Source of the DNA: Achromobacter seleniivolatilans
GTDB lineage: Bacteria; Pseudomonadota; Gammaproteobacteria; Burkholderiales; Burkholderiaceae_B
DNA: 64,000 nucleotides
Assembly (NCBI RefSeq): GCF_030864005.1
Contig: NZ_CP132976.1
Location: forward strand, 4,836,001-4,900,000
Reading direction: 5' to 3'
A program made the translations under genes and the position numbers. The notes beneath the pieces were generated by a model that made no database searches, was not told the DNA's origin, and worked only from the letters and a program-made list of their open reading frames with translations. Within the stretch, counting starts at the first letter, position 1. Each line of letters begins with the position of its first letter. Of this stretch, positions 45,224-57,300 are shown in pieces.

Positions 45224-46414
45224 ATGGCAAAAGGCAAGTTTGAACGTACCAAGCCGCACGTGAACGTGGGTACGATTGGTCACGTTGACCACGGCAAAAC
45301 GACGTTGACGGCAGCTATCACGACCGTTCTGTCGAACAAGTTCGGTGGCGAAGCCAAGGGCTACGACCAGATCGATGCGACTCCTGAAGAAAAGGCTCGC
45401 GGCATCACGATCAACACCGCTCACGTCGAGTACGAAACGGCAGCGCGTCACTACGCGCACGTTGACTGCCCGGGCCACGCTGACTATGTGAAGAACATGA
45501 TCACGGGCGCGGCGCAAATGGACGGCGCGATTCTGGTGGTTTCGGCCGCTGACGGCCCGATGCCGCAAACGCGTGAACACATCCTGCTGTCGCGCCAAGT
45601 TGGCGTGCCGTACATCATCGTCTTCCTGAACAAGGCTGACATGGTTGACGACGCCGAGCTGCTCGAGCTGGTGGAAATGGAAGTTCGCGAGCTTCTGTCG
45701 AAGTACGACTTCCCGGGCGACGATACCCCGATCATCAAGGGTTCGGCCAAGCTGGCGCTGGAAGGCGACAAGGGCGAACTGGGCGAACAGGCCATCATGA
45801 ACCTGGCTGACGCTCTGGACTCGTACATCCCGACGCCTGAGCGTGCCGTTGACGGCGCGTTCCTGATGCCGGTTGAAGACGTGTTCTCGATCTCGGGTCG
45901 CGGCACGGTGGTTACCGGCCGTATCGAGCGCGGCATCGTCAAGGTTGGCGAAGAAATCGAAATCGTCGGTCTGGTTCCGACGGTCAAGACGACTTGCACG
46001 GGCGTTGAAATGTTCCGCAAGCTGCTCGACCAAGGTCAAGCTGGCGACAACGTGGGCATTCTGCTGCGCGGCACCAAGCGTGAAGACGTCCAGCGCGGCC
46101 AAGTTCTGGCCAAGCCGGGCTCGATCACCCCGCACACGGACTTCACGTCCGAGGTGTACATCCTGTCCAAGGAAGAAGGCGGCCGTCACACTCCGTTCTT
46201 CCAAGGCTATCGTCCCCAGTTCTACTTCCGCACGACGGACGTGACTGGCACGATCGAGCTGCCGGCCGACAAGGAAATGGTTCTGCCGGGCGACAACGTC
46301 GGTATGACGGTCAAGCTGTTGGCTCCGATCGCCATGGAAGAAGGTCTGCGTTTCGCCATTCGTGAAGGCGGTCGTACCGTCGGCGCCGGCGTCGTCGCCA
46401 AGATCCTGAAGTAA
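45224..46414 (+). CDS. tuf: Elongation factor Tu
   Basis: 396 residues starting [20 protein letters not shown]; the upstream frame runs back into tRNA-Thr. [10 protein letters not shown] (G1), [12 protein letters not shown] (G3) and NKADMVDD (G4) form the G domain, and the C-terminus has domains II and III. It brings aminoacyl-tRNA to the ribosome. Codon use is strongly biased to C/G-ending codons as expected of a highly expressed gene. This position, behind tRNA genes and ahead of secE, corresponds to tufB of enterobacteria; a second tuf copy by rpsL/fusA would lie elsewhere. Confidence 0.99.
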   Translation: MAKGKFERTKPHVNVGTIGHVDHGKTTLTAAITTVLSNKFGGEAKGYDQIDATPEEKARGITINTAHVEYETAARHYAHVDCPGHADYVKNMITGAAQMDGAILVVSAADGPMPQTREHILLSRQVGVPYIIVFLNKADMVDDAELLELVEMEVRELLSKYDFPGDDTPIIKGSAKLALEGDKGELGEQAIMNLADALDSYIPTPERAVDGAFLMPVEDVFSISGRGTVVTGRIERGIVKVGEEIEIVGLVPTVKTTCTGVEMFRKLLDQGQAGDNVGILLRGTKREDVQRGQVLAKPGSITPHTDFTSEVYILSKEEGGRHTPFFQGYRPQFYFRTTDVTGTIELPADKEMVLPGDNVGMTVKLLAPIAMEEGLRFAIREGGRTVGAGVVAKILK

Positions 46415-46427
46415 TCAATACCCAAGT

Positions 46428-46463
46428 GGGTAGAGTGGACCAAAAGTCCCTCTACCCATTTTT
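46428..46463 (+). terminator. Intrinsic terminator after tuf
   Basis: A stem of about 12 bp (GGGTAGAG-GGAC / GTCC-CTCTACCC, one bulge) with a CAAAA-type loop, followed by ATTTTTG. It separates tuf from tRNA-Trp, so the latter may have its own promoter or depend on readthrough. Confidence 0.8.
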
Positions 46464-46577
46464 GCCGTAAAAGTGTTATGATGTTTGGCTCCGCGATCAT
46501 TTGCGCTGAATAGTTAATTTTTATTCGCGCGAACGGCCCAGGATGCCAGTGAATGTAGTGCAAGCCAGTAGTGTTTT

Positions 46578-46653
46578 AGGGGCATAGCTCAATTGGCAGA
46601 GCGTCGGTCTCCAAAACCGAAGGTTGTAGGTTCGATTCCTACTGCCCCTGCCA
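46578..46653 (+). tRNA. tRNA-Trp (anticodon CCA)
   Basis: Acceptor AGGGGCA pairs with TGCCCCT, then G and CCA. The anticodon loop CTCCAAA gives CCA (46611-46613). Its place between tuf and secE is conserved in many proteobacteria. Confidence 0.97.
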
Positions 46654-46717
46654 CCGCCAGGATAAACCCGCGGGAGATCATCGCGAGTTACGCATTCACG
46701 GCGGCTCGCGTCGCAAT

Positions 46718-47098
46718 ATGTCTAATACCAGCGTAGAAACCGTAACTAGTACCGCCGACCGGGTCAAGCTCGGACTGGCGGTTCTCGTCGTTATTGCTGG
46801 CATCGTCGGGTTTTCCGTGCTTAGCGCACAGCCGATGCCTGCTCGTGTCGGCGTGTTTGTCGGCGGCCTAGTCATCGCAGCCGCGATTGCATGGTTCAGC
46901 GAACCCGGCCGCCGTACCTTGAGCTTTGCCAGCGAGTCCTACAACGAAGTCAAGCGTGTCGCATGGCCTACTCGCAAAGAAACGACCCAAATGACGGGTA
47001 TCGTTTTTGCGTTTGTGGCGATCATGGGCATTTTCATGTGGGTGCTCGATAAGGGCATCGAATGGATTCTTTACGGCCTGTTGTTGGGCTGGAAATAA
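46718..47098 (+). CDS. secE: Preprotein translocase subunit SecE
   Basis: 126 residues with three hydrophobic segments, like the E. coli protein: LGLAVLVVIAGIVGFSVL, VGVFVGGLVIAAAIAWF and IVFAFVAIMGIFMWVL. The conserved amphipathic stretch before the last segment is SYNEVKRVAWPTRKETTQ. It clamps the SecY channel in the inner membrane. nusG follows after 9 bases. Confidence 0.97.
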   Translation: MSNTSVETVTSTADRVKLGLAVLVVIAGIVGFSVLSAQPMPARVGVFVGGLVIAAAIAWFSEPGRRTLSFASESYNEVKRVAWPTRKETTQMTGIVFAFVAIMGIFMWVLDKGIEWILYGLLLGWK

Positions 47099-47107
47099 GG
47101 ACGGCGA

Positions 47108-47641
47108 ATGAGTAAGCGTTGGTATGTCGTCCATGTGTATTCCGGCATGGAAAAAAGCGTACACAAGGCCCTGCTCGAGCGCATCGAGCGCGCGGCCTTG
47201 CAGACGTCTTTTGGCCAAATTCTTGTGCCCTCCGAAGAAGTCGTCGAGGTCAAGGGTGGCCAGAAGTCGATCACCGAACGCCGCATTTTCCCCGGTTATG
47301 TCCTGGTTGAAATGGACCTGACCGACGAAACGTGGCATTTGGTCAAGAATACAAACCGCGTCACCGGCTTTTTGGGTGGCTCGGGTAATCGTCCGACCCC
47401 GATTTCCGCCAAGGAAGTCGAGAAGATCCTCTCCCAGATGGAAGAGGGTGTCGAGAAACCCCGCCCCAAGATTCTGTTCGAAGTGGGCGAGATGGTTCGG
47501 GTCAAGGAAGGTCCGTTTGCAGACTTCAACGGCAACGTCGAAGAAGTCAATTACGAAAAGAGCAAGGTGCGCGTGTCGGTCACCATTTTTGGTCGTGCCA
47601 CACCCGTCGAACTCGATTTCAGCCAGGTCGAAAAGACCTGA
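47108..47641 (+). CDS. nusG: Transcription termination/antitermination factor NusG
   Basis: 177 residues. The NGN domain starts [19 protein letters not shown] and contains [25 protein letters not shown]. The KOW domain is near the C-terminus ([31 protein letters not shown]). It binds RNA polymerase and links it to Rho or the ribosome. Confidence 0.98.
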   Translation: MSKRWYVVHVYSGMEKSVHKALLERIERAALQTSFGQILVPSEEVVEVKGGQKSITERRIFPGYVLVEMDLTDETWHLVKNTNRVTGFLGGSGNRPTPISAKEVEKILSQMEEGVEKPRPKILFEVGEMVRVKEGPFADFNGNVEEVNYEKSKVRVSVTIFGRATPVELDFSQVEKT

Positions 47642-47657
47642 ATTTAACCCCCGGGGA

Positions 47658-47680
47658 GCCCAGGCCATTAAGGCCCGGGC
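47658..47680 (+). other. Hairpin upstream of rplK
   Basis: A 9-bp stem with one mismatch (GCCCAGGCC / GGCCCGGGC) and loop ATTAA in the 63-base gap before rplK. In enterobacteria the L1 repressor protein binds the rplK leader, so this could be such a site, but the L1 consensus was not recognised. Confidence 0.35.
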
Positions 47681-47704
47681 GATATAACCCGCAAGGAGCA
47701 AAGC

Positions 47705-48136
47705 ATGGCGAAAAAGATCGTCGGCTTTATCAAGCTGCAAGTACCGGCTGGTAAGGCTAACCCCTCCCCCCCGATTGGCCCGGCACTGGGTCAACGCGGC
47801 CTGAACATCATGGAATTCTGCAAGGCGTTCAACGCCAAGACCCAAGGCATGGAGCCTGGTCTGCCGATTCCGGTGGTGATCACCGCCTTCGCGGACAAGA
47901 GCTTCACCTTCATCATGAAGACCCCGCCCGCGACGGTCCTCATCAAGAAGGCTGCCGGCGTGCAAAAGGGTTCGCCCAAGCCGCATACCGACAAGGTCGG
48001 TACGCTGACCCGCGCCCAGGCTGAAGAAATCGCCAAGGCTAAGGGCCCCGATCTGACCGCCGCTGATCTGGACGCCGCTGTGCGTACGATCGCTGGCAGC
48101 GCCCGCAGCATGGGCATCACGGTTGAGGGGATCTAA
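47705..48136 (+). CDS. rplK: 50S ribosomal protein L11
   Basis: 143 residues. [43 protein letters not shown] is split here by recognisable sub-motifs ([19 protein letters not shown]). The C-terminal rRNA-binding part ends [17 protein letters not shown]. It is part of the GTPase-associated centre. AAGGAG precedes the start. Confidence 0.98.
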   Translation: MAKKIVGFIKLQVPAGKANPSPPIGPALGQRGLNIMEFCKAFNAKTQGMEPGLPIPVVITAFADKSFTFIMKTPPATVLIKKAAGVQKGSPKPHTDKVGTLTRAQAEEIAKAKGPDLTAADLDAAVRTIAGSARSMGITVEGI

Positions 48137-48138
48137 TC

Positions 48139-48840
48139 ATGGCAAAACTGTCCAAGCGCGCCGCAAGCATTGCGCAAAAGATCGACCGCACCAAGCTGTA
48201 CCCGGTCGCTGAAGCCCTGACCCTGGTCAAGGAAACCGCCGTCGCCAAGTTCAATGAATCCATTGACGTGGCTGTGCAGCTCGGCATCGACCCGAAGAAG
48301 TCGGACCAACTGGTTCGCGGTTCGGTCGTTCTGCCCGCTGGCACCGGCAAGTCGGTTCGCGTTGCCGTGTTCGCCCAAGGCGAAAAGGCTGAAGCCGCCA
48401 AGGCCGCTGGCGCCGACATCGTCGGTCTGGACGACCTGGCTGACGCAATCAAGGCCGGTCAAATGGACTTTGACGTCGTCATCGCCTCGCCCGACACGAT
48501 GCGTGTCGTGGGTGCCCTGGGCCAGATCCTGGGTCCCCGTGGCTTGATGCCGAACCCGAAGGTCGGCACCGTGACGCCTGACGTCGCGACCGCTGTCAAG
48601 AACGCCAAGGCCGGTCAGGTTCAGTACCGTACCGACAAGGCTGGCATCATCCACGCAACGATCGGCCGCGCGTCGTTCGGCGTGGAACAGCTGCAAACCA
48701 ACCTGGCCGCTCTGGTCGACGCCCTGCAAAAGGCTCGTCCCGCAGCTGCCAAGGGCATTTACCTGCGTAAGCTCGCCGTTTCGTCCACGATGGGCGGCGG
48801 TGCGCGCGTGGAACTTGCCTCGCTGTCGGCTTCTAACTAA
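48139..48840 (+). CDS. rplA: 50S ribosomal protein L1
   Basis: 233 residues, 2 bases after rplK. The signature [15 protein letters not shown] and the N-terminal [19 protein letters not shown] are typical. It forms the L1 stalk and, in relatives, represses the rplKA message. Confidence 0.98.
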   Translation: MAKLSKRAASIAQKIDRTKLYPVAEALTLVKETAVAKFNESIDVAVQLGIDPKKSDQLVRGSVVLPAGTGKSVRVAVFAQGEKAEAAKAAGADIVGLDDLADAIKAGQMDFDVVIASPDTMRVVGALGQILGPRGLMPNPKVGTVTPDVATAVKNAKAGQVQYRTDKAGIIHATIGRASFGVEQLQTNLAALVDALQKARPAAAKGIYLRKLAVSSTMGGGARVELASLSASN

Positions 48841-49096
48841 GCCAACAGCAGTAAACGTACTTTGGGCTGCATCCGGATTCCTCTGGATGTTGCTGTCAAA
48901 GACCGCTGGAGCAGGGTGGTGGCAGGGTACTCGGTATCCCCGCCGCTCCGCTTAATCCCGAAGCTTGGATAGTTCGAATCCAGCGTAGACGGCGTCCCCA
49001 GGAAGATTTCTTTACACGAAGAACTCGACCAGGCGCCGCATTCGGTTGACGCGCAAGGCTCAGGCCCCAAGCGTCTTTTGATGGAGTGTTCAAACC
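48841..49096 (+). promoter_or_regulatory. rplJL leader (L10 leader region)
   Basis: 256 bases with no gene before rplJ, in the place of the L10-L12 autoregulatory leader of other bacteria. A possible stem forms between AACAGCA (48843-48849) and TGCTGT (48891-48896), enclosing ATCC/GGAT. In known cases the L10(L12)4 complex binds such a kinked stem to repress translation. The assignment rests on position and this partial fold. Confidence 0.55.
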
Positions 49097-49621
49097 GTGA
49101 GTCTCAATCGTCAAGAGAAAGCGGTGGTAATCGAGGAAGTCTCGGCAGAAGTTGCCAAGGCACAATCGATTGTTATCGCTGAGTACCGTGGTCTGGACGT
49201 CGCCTCTGTCACCGTACTGCGCAAAACTGCGCGTGAATCGGGCGTGTATCTGCGTGTTCTGAAGAACTCGCTGGCCCGTCGTGCTGTTGCCGGCACGGCT
49301 TTCGAGCCGTTGGCTGAGCAACTGACCGGTCCGCTGATCTATGGTATCAGCGCTGATCCGGTTTCGGCGGCCAAGGTCCTCGCAGGTTTCGCGAAAAGCA
49401 ACGACAAGCTGGTCATCAAGGCGGGCGCATTGCCCAACAACTTGCTGAACCAAGAAGGTGTGAAGGCTCTGGCCACCATGCCCTCCCGCGAAGAGTTGCT
49501 GTCGAAACTGCTGGGCACCATGCAAGCCCCGATCGCGCAATTCGTGCGTACGCTCAACGAAGTTCCGACCAAGTTTGCCCGTGGCCTCGCGGCCGTGCGC
49601 GACCAAAAGGCAGCGGCCTAA
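49097..49621 (+). CDS. rplJ: 50S ribosomal protein L10
   Basis: 174 residues from a GTG start ([22 protein letters not shown]). Family segments [22 protein letters not shown] and [14 protein letters not shown] are clear. The C-terminal helix binds L7/L12 dimers. The GTG start fits translational control through the leader. Confidence 0.98.
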   Translation: MSLNRQEKAVVIEEVSAEVAKAQSIVIAEYRGLDVASVTVLRKTARESGVYLRVLKNSLARRAVAGTAFEPLAEQLTGPLIYGISADPVSAAKVLAGFAKSNDKLVIKAGALPNNLLNQEGVKALATMPSREELLSKLLGTMQAPIAQFVRTLNEVPTKFARGLAAVRDQKAAA

Positions 49622-49703
49622 ATCGCCCTGCTGTCCGGAATTCGCTGAACGACGAAGCGACACCCAAACCCTGGCATTACCAAAATATTTGGAGTTCTGA
49701 AAA

Positions 49704-50081
49704 ATGGCACTTAACAAAGCTGAAATCCTTGACGCCATCGCTGGCATGACCGTGCTCGAGTTGTCCGAGCTGATCAAGGAAATGGAAGAGAAGTTCGGCG
49801 TGTCGGCTGCTGCCGCTGCTGTTGCTGTTGCTGCTCCTTCGGCCGGCCCCGCTGCCGCTGCTGAAGAGCAAACCGAGTTCAACGTCGTCCTGCTGGAAGC
49901 CGGCGCGAACAAGGTTAGCGTCATCAAGGCCGTGCGCGAGCTGACCGGTCTGGGTCTGAAGGAAGCCAAGGACCTGGTTGACGGCGCTCCGAAGCCCGTC
50001 AAGGAAGCTGTGGCCAAGGCTGACGCCGAAGCCGCCAAGAAGAAGCTGGAAGAAGCTGGCGCCAAGGTCGAAGTCAAGTAA
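49704..50081 (+). CDS. rplL: 50S ribosomal protein L7/L12
   Basis: 125 residues: the N-terminal dimer domain ([30 protein letters not shown]), an alanine-rich hinge (about 37-55) and the C-terminal factor-binding domain with [20 protein letters not shown] and [11 protein letters not shown]. It forms the ribosomal stalk that recruits translation factors. Confidence 0.98.
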   Translation: MALNKAEILDAIAGMTVLELSELIKEMEEKFGVSAAAAAVAVAAPSAGPAAAAEEQTEFNVVLLEAGANKVSVIKAVRELTGLGLKEAKDLVDGAPKPVKEAVAKADAEAAKKKLEEAGAKVEVK

Positions 50082-50095
50082 GACCTGCGTCAACT

Positions 50096-50132
50096 GCCCG
50101 GGGACAGCACAGTTTGCAGTCCCCGGGCTTTT
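50096..50132 (+). terminator. Attenuator/terminator between rplL and rpoB
   Basis: A perfect 10-bp stem GCCCGGGGAC (50096-50105) / GTCCCCGGGC (50119-50128) followed by TTTT. Its position matches the partial terminator that sets the ratio of ribosomal proteins to RNA polymerase in enterobacteria. Confidence 0.75.
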
Positions 50133-50139
50133 GCGTTTC

Positions 50140-50184
50140 CAGGAAACCCCTACTGGGGGCATGCCCTTTCAGGGGGGTTTCCTG
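50140..50184 (+). other. Second large hairpin upstream of rpoB
   Basis: An 11-bp arm CAGGAAACCCC (50140-50150) pairs with GGGGTTTCCTG (50174-50184); inside it, GGGCATGCCC is self-complementary. There is no T-tract, so RNA processing (for example by RNase III, as in E. coli) or translational control is more likely than termination. Confidence 0.6.
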
Positions 50185-50242
50185 GAGTCGTATCACCTAG
50201 GGCCGTGGTTGACGGCCCATGCAACCTCGAGTCGGAGTGCTC

Positions 50243-53200
50243 ATGCCTTACTCGTACACCGAAAAAAAGCGCATCCGCAAAAGCTTCGCCAAGCGTGAAG
50301 ACGTTCAAAACGTTCCTTTCCTTTTGGCGACACAGCTTCAATCCTACCTAACTTTCCTGCAGGCGGATACCGCCCCGTCCGATCGCCTAGCCGACGGTTT
50401 GCAGGCGGCGTTCTCGTCGATTTTCCCGATCGTTAGTCACAACGGTATGGCGCGCTTGGAGTTCGTGAGCTACGTGCTCGGCGAACCGGTGTTCGATGTC
50501 AAGGAATGTCAGCAACGTGGTTTGACCTATGCCTCGCCCCTGCGAGCCAAGGTCCGCCTGGTGCTGCTTGACCGCGAAGTCAGCAAGCCGACCGTGAAAG
50601 AAGTGAAGGAACAGGAAGTCTACATGGGCGAAATTCCGCTCATGACAGGCACGGGTTCCTTTGTTATCAATGGCACCGAGCGTGTCATCGTGTCGCAGCT
50701 GCACCGTTCGCCTGGCGTGTTCTTCGAACACGACCGCGGCAAAACGCACAGCTCCGGCAAGCTCCTGTTCTCGGCCCGCGTGATTCCTTACCGTGGCTCG
50801 TGGCTGGACTTCGAATTCGATCCGAAGGACGTCCTGTTCTTCCGTGTCGACCGTCGTCGCAAGATGCCTGTCACGATTTTGTGCAAGGCCATCGGCATGA
50901 CGCCGGAATCCATCTTGGCCAACTTCTTCGACTTCGATAATTTCGAACTCAAGAGCGAAGGCGCAATGATGGAATTCGTGCCCGAGCGTTGGAAGGGCGA
51001 AATGGCCCGCTTCGACATCTCGGATCGCGATGGCAAGGTCATCGTCGAAAAAGACAAGCGCATCAATGCCAAGCATTTGCGCGATCTGGCTGCCGCTGGC
51101 ATCCAGCGTATCTCCGTGCCCGAAGACTTCTTGTTCGGCCGTGTGCTGGCCAAGAACATCGTTGACGAAGATACGGGCGAAGTTATCGCCAACGCCAACG
51201 ACGAAATCACGGAAAGCGTGTTGGGCGCTCTGCGCGACTCGAACGTCTACGACATTCAGGCGCTCTACACGAACGACCTGGACCGTGGTCCGTACATCTC
51301 GCAAACCCTGCGCACCGATGAAACCGCCGACCAGATGGCCGCGCGCGTTGCCATCTATCGCATGATGCGTCCTGGCGAGCCCCCCACCGAAGAAGCGGTG
51401 GAAGCGCTGTTCCAGCGTCTGTTCTACAGCGAAGAGACGTACGACTTGTCGCGCGTCGGCCGCATGAAGGTCAACAGCCGTCTGGGCCGTGGTGAAGACA
51501 TCACCGGCCCGATGACGCTGACCAACGAAGACATCCTTGAAACCATCAAGGTGCTCGTTGAGCTGCGTAACGGCCGTGGCCAGATCGATGACATCGATCA
51601 CTTGGGCAATCGTCGCGTACGTTGCGTGGGCGAACTGGCTGAAAACCAGTTCCGCGCCGGCTTGGTGCGCGTTGAGCGCGCCGTCAAGGAACGTCTGGGC
51701 CAGGCCGAGACGGAAAACCTGATGCCGCACGACCTGATCAACTCCAAGCCGATTTCGGCAGCTATCAAGGAGTTCTTCGGTTCGAGCCAGCTGTCGCAGT
51801 TTATGGACCAGACCAACCCGCTGTCGGAAATCACGCACAAGCGTCGTGTTTCCGCACTGGGACCTGGCGGTCTGACTCGCGAGCGCGCCGGCTTTGAAGT
51901 CCGTGACGTGCACCCGACCCACTATGGCCGCGTCTGCCCGATCGAAACGCCGGAAGGCCCGAACATCGGTCTGATCAACTCCATGGCGCTGTACGCTCGT
52001 TTGAACGAGTACGGCTTCCTGGAAACGCCTTACCGCAAGATTATCGATGGCCGCGTGAGCGAGCAGATCGATTACCTGTCGGCCATCGAAGAAAGCCACT
52101 ACGTCATTGCACAGGCTAACGCCGCGCTGGACGAGCAAGGCAGCTTCGTTGACGATCTGGTTGCTTGCCGTGAAGCAGGCGAAACGATGCTGACGTCGCC
52201 GGCCAACGTGCATTACATGGACGTTGCCCCGTCGCAGATCGTGTCGGTCGCTGCCTCGCTGATTCCGTTCCTTGAGCACGATGACGCGAACCGCGCACTG
52301 ATGGGCGCCAACATGCAACGTCAGGCTGTGCCTTGCCTGCGTCCGGAAAAGCCGGTCGTGGGTACGGGTATCGAGCGCACCGTGGCTGTTGACTCGGGTA
52401 CCACCGTGCAAGCACTGCGTGGCGGTCTGGTCGATCACGTTGACGCCGAGCGCGTCGTGATTCGCGTGAACGACGAAGAAAACGTCGCCGGTGAAGTTGG
52501 CGTCGATATCTACAACCTGATCAAGTACACGCGTTCGAACCAGAACACGAACATCAACCAGCGTCCTATCGTCAAGCGTGGCGACAAGGTTGCCAAGGGT
52601 GACGTGCTGGCCGACGGCGCATCGACCGACCTGGGTGAACTCGCCCTGGGTCAGAACATGCTGATCGCGTTCATGCCGTGGAACGGCTACAACTTCGAAG
52701 ACTCGATCTTGATCTCCGAAAAGGTTGTGGCTGACGATCGCTACACCTCGGTTCACATCGAAGAACTGACGGTTGTTGCTCGTGACACGAAGCTCGGTCC
52801 GGAAGAAATCACCCGCGACATCAGCAACCTGGCTGAGACGCAGTTGAACCGTCTGGACGATTCCGGCATCACCTACATCGGCGCCGAAGTCAGCGCTGAC
52901 GACGTGCTGGTTGGTAAGGTCACGCCGAAGGGCGAGACCCAGCTGACTCCGGAAGAAAAGCTGCTGCGCGCCATCTTCGGTGAAAAGGCTTCGGACGTTA
53001 AGGACACCTCGCTGCGCGTGCCTTCGGGCATGACCGGCACCGTCATCGACGTGCAAGTGTTCACCCGTGAAGGCATCGTGCGCGACAAGCGCGCTCAGTC
53101 CATCATTGATGATGAACTGCGCCGCTATCGCCAAGACCTGAACGACCAATTGCGCATCGTTGAAAACGACCAGTTCGACCGTATCGAAAAGATGCTGGTC

Positions 53201-54355
53201 AACAAAACCGTTAACGGCGGCCCGCGCAAGCTGGCCAAGGGCGCCACGATCACCAAGGCTTACCTGGCTGATCTGGACCGTTGGCAGTGGTTCGACATCC
53301 GTCTGGCCGATGAGCCGCACGCTGTCGTCCTGGAACAAGCCAAGGAATCGCTCGAGCAGAAGCGTCACCAGTTTGATCTGGCCTTCGAAGAGAAGCGCAA
53401 GAAGCTGACGCAAGGCGACGAGCTGCCCCCGGGCGTGCTGAAGATGATCAAGGTCTACCTGGCCGTGAAGCGTCGTCTGCAACCTGGTGACAAGATGGCA
53501 GGCCGTCACGGTAACAAGGGTGTGGTTTCGCGTATCACCCCGGTGGAAGACATGCCGCACATGGCTGACGGCACGCCGGCCGACATCGTTCTGAACCCGC
53601 TGGGCGTGCCCTCGCGGATGAACGTCGGTCAGGTGCTGGAAGTTCACTTGGGCTGGGCTGCCAAGGGTGTGGGCCACCGCATTGCCGATCTGCTGCGCGA
53701 CGAGCGCACTGCGCAGGTCAAGAACGTCCGTGCTTACCTGGACAAGGTCTACAACACGACCGGCTCCGGCGCCCGCATTGACGAGCTGACCGACGAAGAA
53801 GTCATGGAAATGGCCCAGAACCTCAAGAACGGCGTGCCGTTCGCGACGCCCGTCTTCGACGGCGCGACCGAAGAGGAAATCACCACGATGCTGGAGCTGG
53901 CCTATCCGGACGACGTCGCCGAGCGCATGGCGTTGACGCCTTCGCGTACGCAAGCGTGGCTGTACGACGGCCGTACGGGCGAGAAGTTCGAGCGCCCCGT
54001 GACTGTCGGCTACATGCACTATCTGAAGCTGCATCACTTGGTCGACGACAAGATGCACGCGCGTTCCACCGGCCCGTACTCGCTGGTTACTCAGCAGCCG
54101 CTGGGTGGTAAGGCGCAGTTCGGCGGTCAGCGTTTCGGGGAAATGGAAGTGTGGGCGCTGGAAGCATACGGCGCCGCCTACACCCTGCAAGAAATGCTGA
54201 CGGTGAAGTCGGACGACATCAATGGTCGTACCAAGGTTTACGAAAACATCGTCAAGGGCGACCACGTCATCGACGCCGGCATGCCGGAATCGTTCAACGT
54301 GCTGGTTAAGGAAATCCGCTCGTTGGCCCTGGACATGGATTTGGAGCGTAACTAA
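50243..54355 (+). CDS. rpoB: DNA-directed RNA polymerase subunit beta
   Basis: 1370 residues from the ATG at 50243 ([15 protein letters not shown]), with CGGAG 5-6 bases upstream. The rifampicin-binding region reads [20 protein letters not shown] and keeps the Asp, His, Arg and Ser residues that are changed in common resistant mutants. A Thr replaces one Asn of the E. coli sequence. The active-site regions [34 protein letters not shown] and the C-terminal clamp ([18 protein letters not shown]) are intact. Confidence 0.99.
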   Translation: MPYSYTEKKRIRKSFAKREDVQNVPFLLATQLQSYLTFLQADTAPSDRLADGLQAAFSSIFPIVSHNGMARLEFVSYVLGEPVFDVKECQQRGLTYASPLRAKVRLVLLDREVSKPTVKEVKEQEVYMGEIPLMTGTGSFVINGTERVIVSQLHRSPGVFFEHDRGKTHSSGKLLFSARVIPYRGSWLDFEFDPKDVLFFRVDRRRKMPVTILCKAIGMTPESILANFFDFDNFELKSEGAMMEFVPERWKGEMARFDISDRDGKVIVEKDKRINAKHLRDLAAAGIQRISVPEDFLFGRVLAKNIVDEDTGEVIANANDEITESVLGALRDSNVYDIQALYTNDLDRGPYISQTLRTDETADQMAARVAIYRMMRPGEPPTEEAVEALFQRLFYSEETYDLSRVGRMKVNSRLGRGEDITGPMTLTNEDILETIKVLVELRNGRGQIDDIDHLGNRRVRCVGELAENQFRAGLVRVERAVKERLGQAETENLMPHDLINSKPISAAIKEFFGSSQLSQFMDQTNPLSEITHKRRVSALGPGGLTRERAGFEVRDVHPTHYGRVCPIETPEGPNIGLINSMALYARLNEYGFLETPYRKIIDGRVSEQIDYLSAIEESHYVIAQANAALDEQGSFVDDLVACREAGETMLTSPANVHYMDVAPSQIVSVAASLIPFLEHDDANRALMGANMQRQAVPCLRPEKPVVGTGIERTVAVDSGTTVQALRGGLVDHVDAERVVIRVNDEENVAGEVGVDIYNLIKYTRSNQNTNINQRPIVKRGDKVAKGDVLADGASTDLGELALGQNMLIAFMPWNGYNFEDSILISEKVVADDRYTSVHIEELTVVARDTKLGPEEITRDISNLAETQLNRLDDSGITYIGAEVSADDVLVGKVTPKGETQLTPEEKLLRAIFGEKASDVKDTSLRVPSGMTGTVIDVQVFTREGIVRDKRAQSIIDDELRRYRQDLNDQLRIVENDQFDRIEKMLVNKTVNGGPRKLAKGATITKAYLADLDRWQWFDIRLADEPHAVVLEQAKESLEQKRHQFDLAFEEKRKKLTQGDELPPGVLKMIKVYLAVKRRLQPGDKMAGRHGNKGVVSRITPVEDMPHMADGTPADIVLNPLGVPSRMNVGQVLEVHLGWAAKGVGHRIADLLRDERTAQVKNVRAYLDKVYNTTGSGARIDELTDEEVMEMAQNLKNGVPFATPVFDGATEEEITTMLELAYPDDVAERMALTPSRTQAWLYDGRTGEKFERPVTVGYMHYLKLHHLVDDKMHARSTGPYSLVTQQPLGGKAQFGGQRFGEMEVWALEAYGAAYTLQEMLTVKSDDINGRTKVYENIVKGDHVIDAGMPESFNVLVKEIRSLALDMDLERN

Positions 54356-57300
54356 TGAAAGCGCTACTCGACCTATTTAAGCAAGTCTCGCAAGACGAGC
54401 AGTTCGATGCCATCAAGATCGGCATCGCGTCGCCCGAGAAGATCCGTTCGTGGTCTTACGGCGAAGTTCGCAAGCCCGAGACCATCAACTACCGCACGTT
54501 CAAGCCTGAGCGTGACGGTCTGTTCTGCTCCAAGATCTTTGGCCCGATCAAAGACTACGAGTGCTTGTGCGGCAAGTACAAGCGCTTGAAGCATCGTGGC
54601 GTGATCTGCGAAAAGTGCGGCGTTGAAGTTACCGTTGCCAAGGTTCGCCGTGAACGCATGGGCCACATCGAGCTGGCCAGCCCTGTCGCGCACATCTGGT
54701 TCTTGAAGAGCCTGCCGTCGCGTCTTGGCATGGTGCTCGACATGACCCTGCGGGACATCGAACGCGTTCTGTACTTTGAAGCCTGGTGCGTGATCGAACC
54801 TGGCATGACGCCGCTCAAGCGCGGTCAGATCATGTCGGATGACGATTTCCTCGCCAAGACCGAAGAGTACGGCGACGATTTCCGTGCCCTGATGGGCGCG
54901 GAAGCCGTGCGCGAACTGCTGCGTACCATCGACATCGACCGCGAAGTGGAAACGCTGCGCGGCGAACTGAAGGCCACCAGCTCGGAAGCCAAGATCAAGA
55001 AGATTTCCAAGCGCCTGAAGGTGCTGGAAGGCTTCCAGAAGTCGGGCATCAAGGCCGAGTGGATGGTCATGGAAGTGCTGCCCGTGCTGCCGCCGGACTT
55101 GCGTCCACTGGTGCCGCTGGACGGCGGCCGCTTCGCGACCTCCGACCTGAACGACCTGTACCGCCGCGTCATCAACCGCAACAACCGCTTGAAGCGCCTG
55201 CTGGAGCTCAAGGCGCCGGAAATCATCCTGCGCAACGAAAAGCGGATGTTGCAAGAAGCGGTTGACTCGCTGCTGGACAACGGCCGCCGTGGCAAGGCCA
55301 TGACGGGCGCCAACAAGCGTCAGTTGAAGTCGCTGGCCGACATGATCAAGGGCAAGAGCGGTCGTTTCCGCCAGAACTTGCTGGGCAAGCGCGTCGACTA
55401 CTCGGGCCGTTCGGTCATCGTGGTGGGTCCGCAGCTCAAGCTGCATCAGTGCGGTCTGCCCAAGCTGATGGCCCTGGAACTGTTCAAGCCGTTCATCTTC
55501 AATCGTCTGGAGATGATGGGCCTGGCCACGACCATCAAGGCTGCCAAGAAACTGGTGGAAAGCCAGGAACCGGTGGTTTGGGACATCCTGGAAGAAGTCA
55601 TCCGCGAACACCCGGTCATGCTGAACCGTGCGCCTACGCTGCACCGTTTGGGCATCCAGGCGTTTGAACCCGTCCTGATCGAAGGCAAGGCCATCCAGCT
55701 GCACCCGCTGGTTTGCGCGGCGTTTAACGCCGACTTCGACGGTGACCAGATGGCTGTTCACGTGCCGCTGTCGCTGGAAGCCCAGCTGGAAGCGCGTACG
55801 CTGATGCTGGCGTCCAACAACGTGCTGTTCCCGGCCAACGGCGAACCGTCGATCGTGCCGTCCCAGGATATCGTGCTGGGTCTGTACTACACGACGCGTG
55901 AGCGCATCAACGGCCGCGGCGAAGGCATTTTCTTCACCGACGTCGCTGAAGTGCAACGTGCTTACGACAACGGCGAAGTCGAGCTGCAAAGCCGCGTCAC
56001 CGTGCGTCTGAAAGAGCACGAGCGCGACGAAGCTGGCGAATGGCAACCGGTTATCCGTCGTCACGAGACGACGGTCGGCCGTGCGCTGCTGTCCGAAATT
56101 CTGCCGAAGGGCCTGCCCTTCACGGTGCTGAACAAGGCACTGAAGAAGAAGGAAATCTCGCGCCTGATCAACCAGTCGTTCCGCCGTTGCGGCCTGCGCG
56201 ACACCGTGATCTTCGCTGACAAGCTGATGCAGTCGGGCTTCAAGCTCGCCACGCGCGGCGGTATCTCCATCGCCATGGGCGACATGCTGATCCCGACCGC
56301 CAAGGAAGGCATCCTGGCCGAAGCCAGCCGCGAAGTGAAGGAAATCGACAAGCAGTACTCGTCGGGTCTGGTCACGTCCCAAGAACGCTACAACAACGTT
56401 GTGGACATCTGGGGCAAGGCTGGCGACAAGGTCGGCAAGGCGATGATGGAACAACTGGCTACCGAACCCGTGATCAACCGTCACGGCGAAGAAGTGCGCC
56501 AGGAATCGTTCAACTCCATCTACATGATGGCTGACTCGGGCGCCCGCGGTTCGGCTGCCCAGATCCGCCAGCTGGCTGGTATGCGCGGCCTGATGGCCAA
56601 GCCGGACGGCTCCATTATTGAAACGCCGATTACCGCGAACTTCCGTGAAGGCCTGAACGTTCTTCAGTACTTCATCTCGACTCACGGTGCGCGTAAGGGT
56701 CTGGCCGATACGGCACTGAAGACCGCTAACTCCGGCTACCTGACCCGTCGTCTGGTCGACGTGACGCAAGACTTGGTGATCACCGAGGACGATTGCGGCA
56801 CTTCGCTGGGCTACAACATGAAGGCGCTGGTCGAAGGTGGTGAAGTCATCGAACCGCTGCGCGACCGTATCCTGGGTCGTGTTGCCGCCATTGACATCAT
56901 CAACCCCGACACGCAGGAAACGGCGATTGTTGCCGGTACCCTGCTGGACGAAGATCTGGTCGAAACCATCGACCGTATCGGCGTGGACGAAGTCAAGGTC
57001 CGCACCCCGCTGACGTGCGAAACGCGTCATGGTTTGTGCGCTCACTGCTACGGCCGCGACCTGGGTCGTGGTTCGCCGGTCAACCAAGGTGAAGCGGTTG
57101 GCGTTATCGCCGCCCAATCCATTGGTGAACCGGGCACGCAGCTGACGATGCGTACGTTCCACATCGGTGGCGCGGCGTCGCGTTCGGCTCTGGCCAGCGC
57201 GGTGGAAACCAAGTCCAGCGGTTTGGTCGGTTTTGCCAGCACGATGCGCTATGTCACGAACGCCAAGGGCGAACGTGTGGCGATTTCGCGCTCCGGCGAA

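Noticed and set aside
51781..51905. The Thr in the rifampicin-binding region of rpoB as a resistance mutation
   Set aside because: The residues changed in common resistant mutants are unchanged. The Thr is more likely natural variation.
50387..54265. A 1292-codon open frame antisense to rpoB (and 1420 codons antisense to rpoC at 54373-58635)
   Set aside because: They are shadows created by the strong codon bias and high GC of rpoB and rpoC. Their translations show no domain and are rich in His/Arg/Val.
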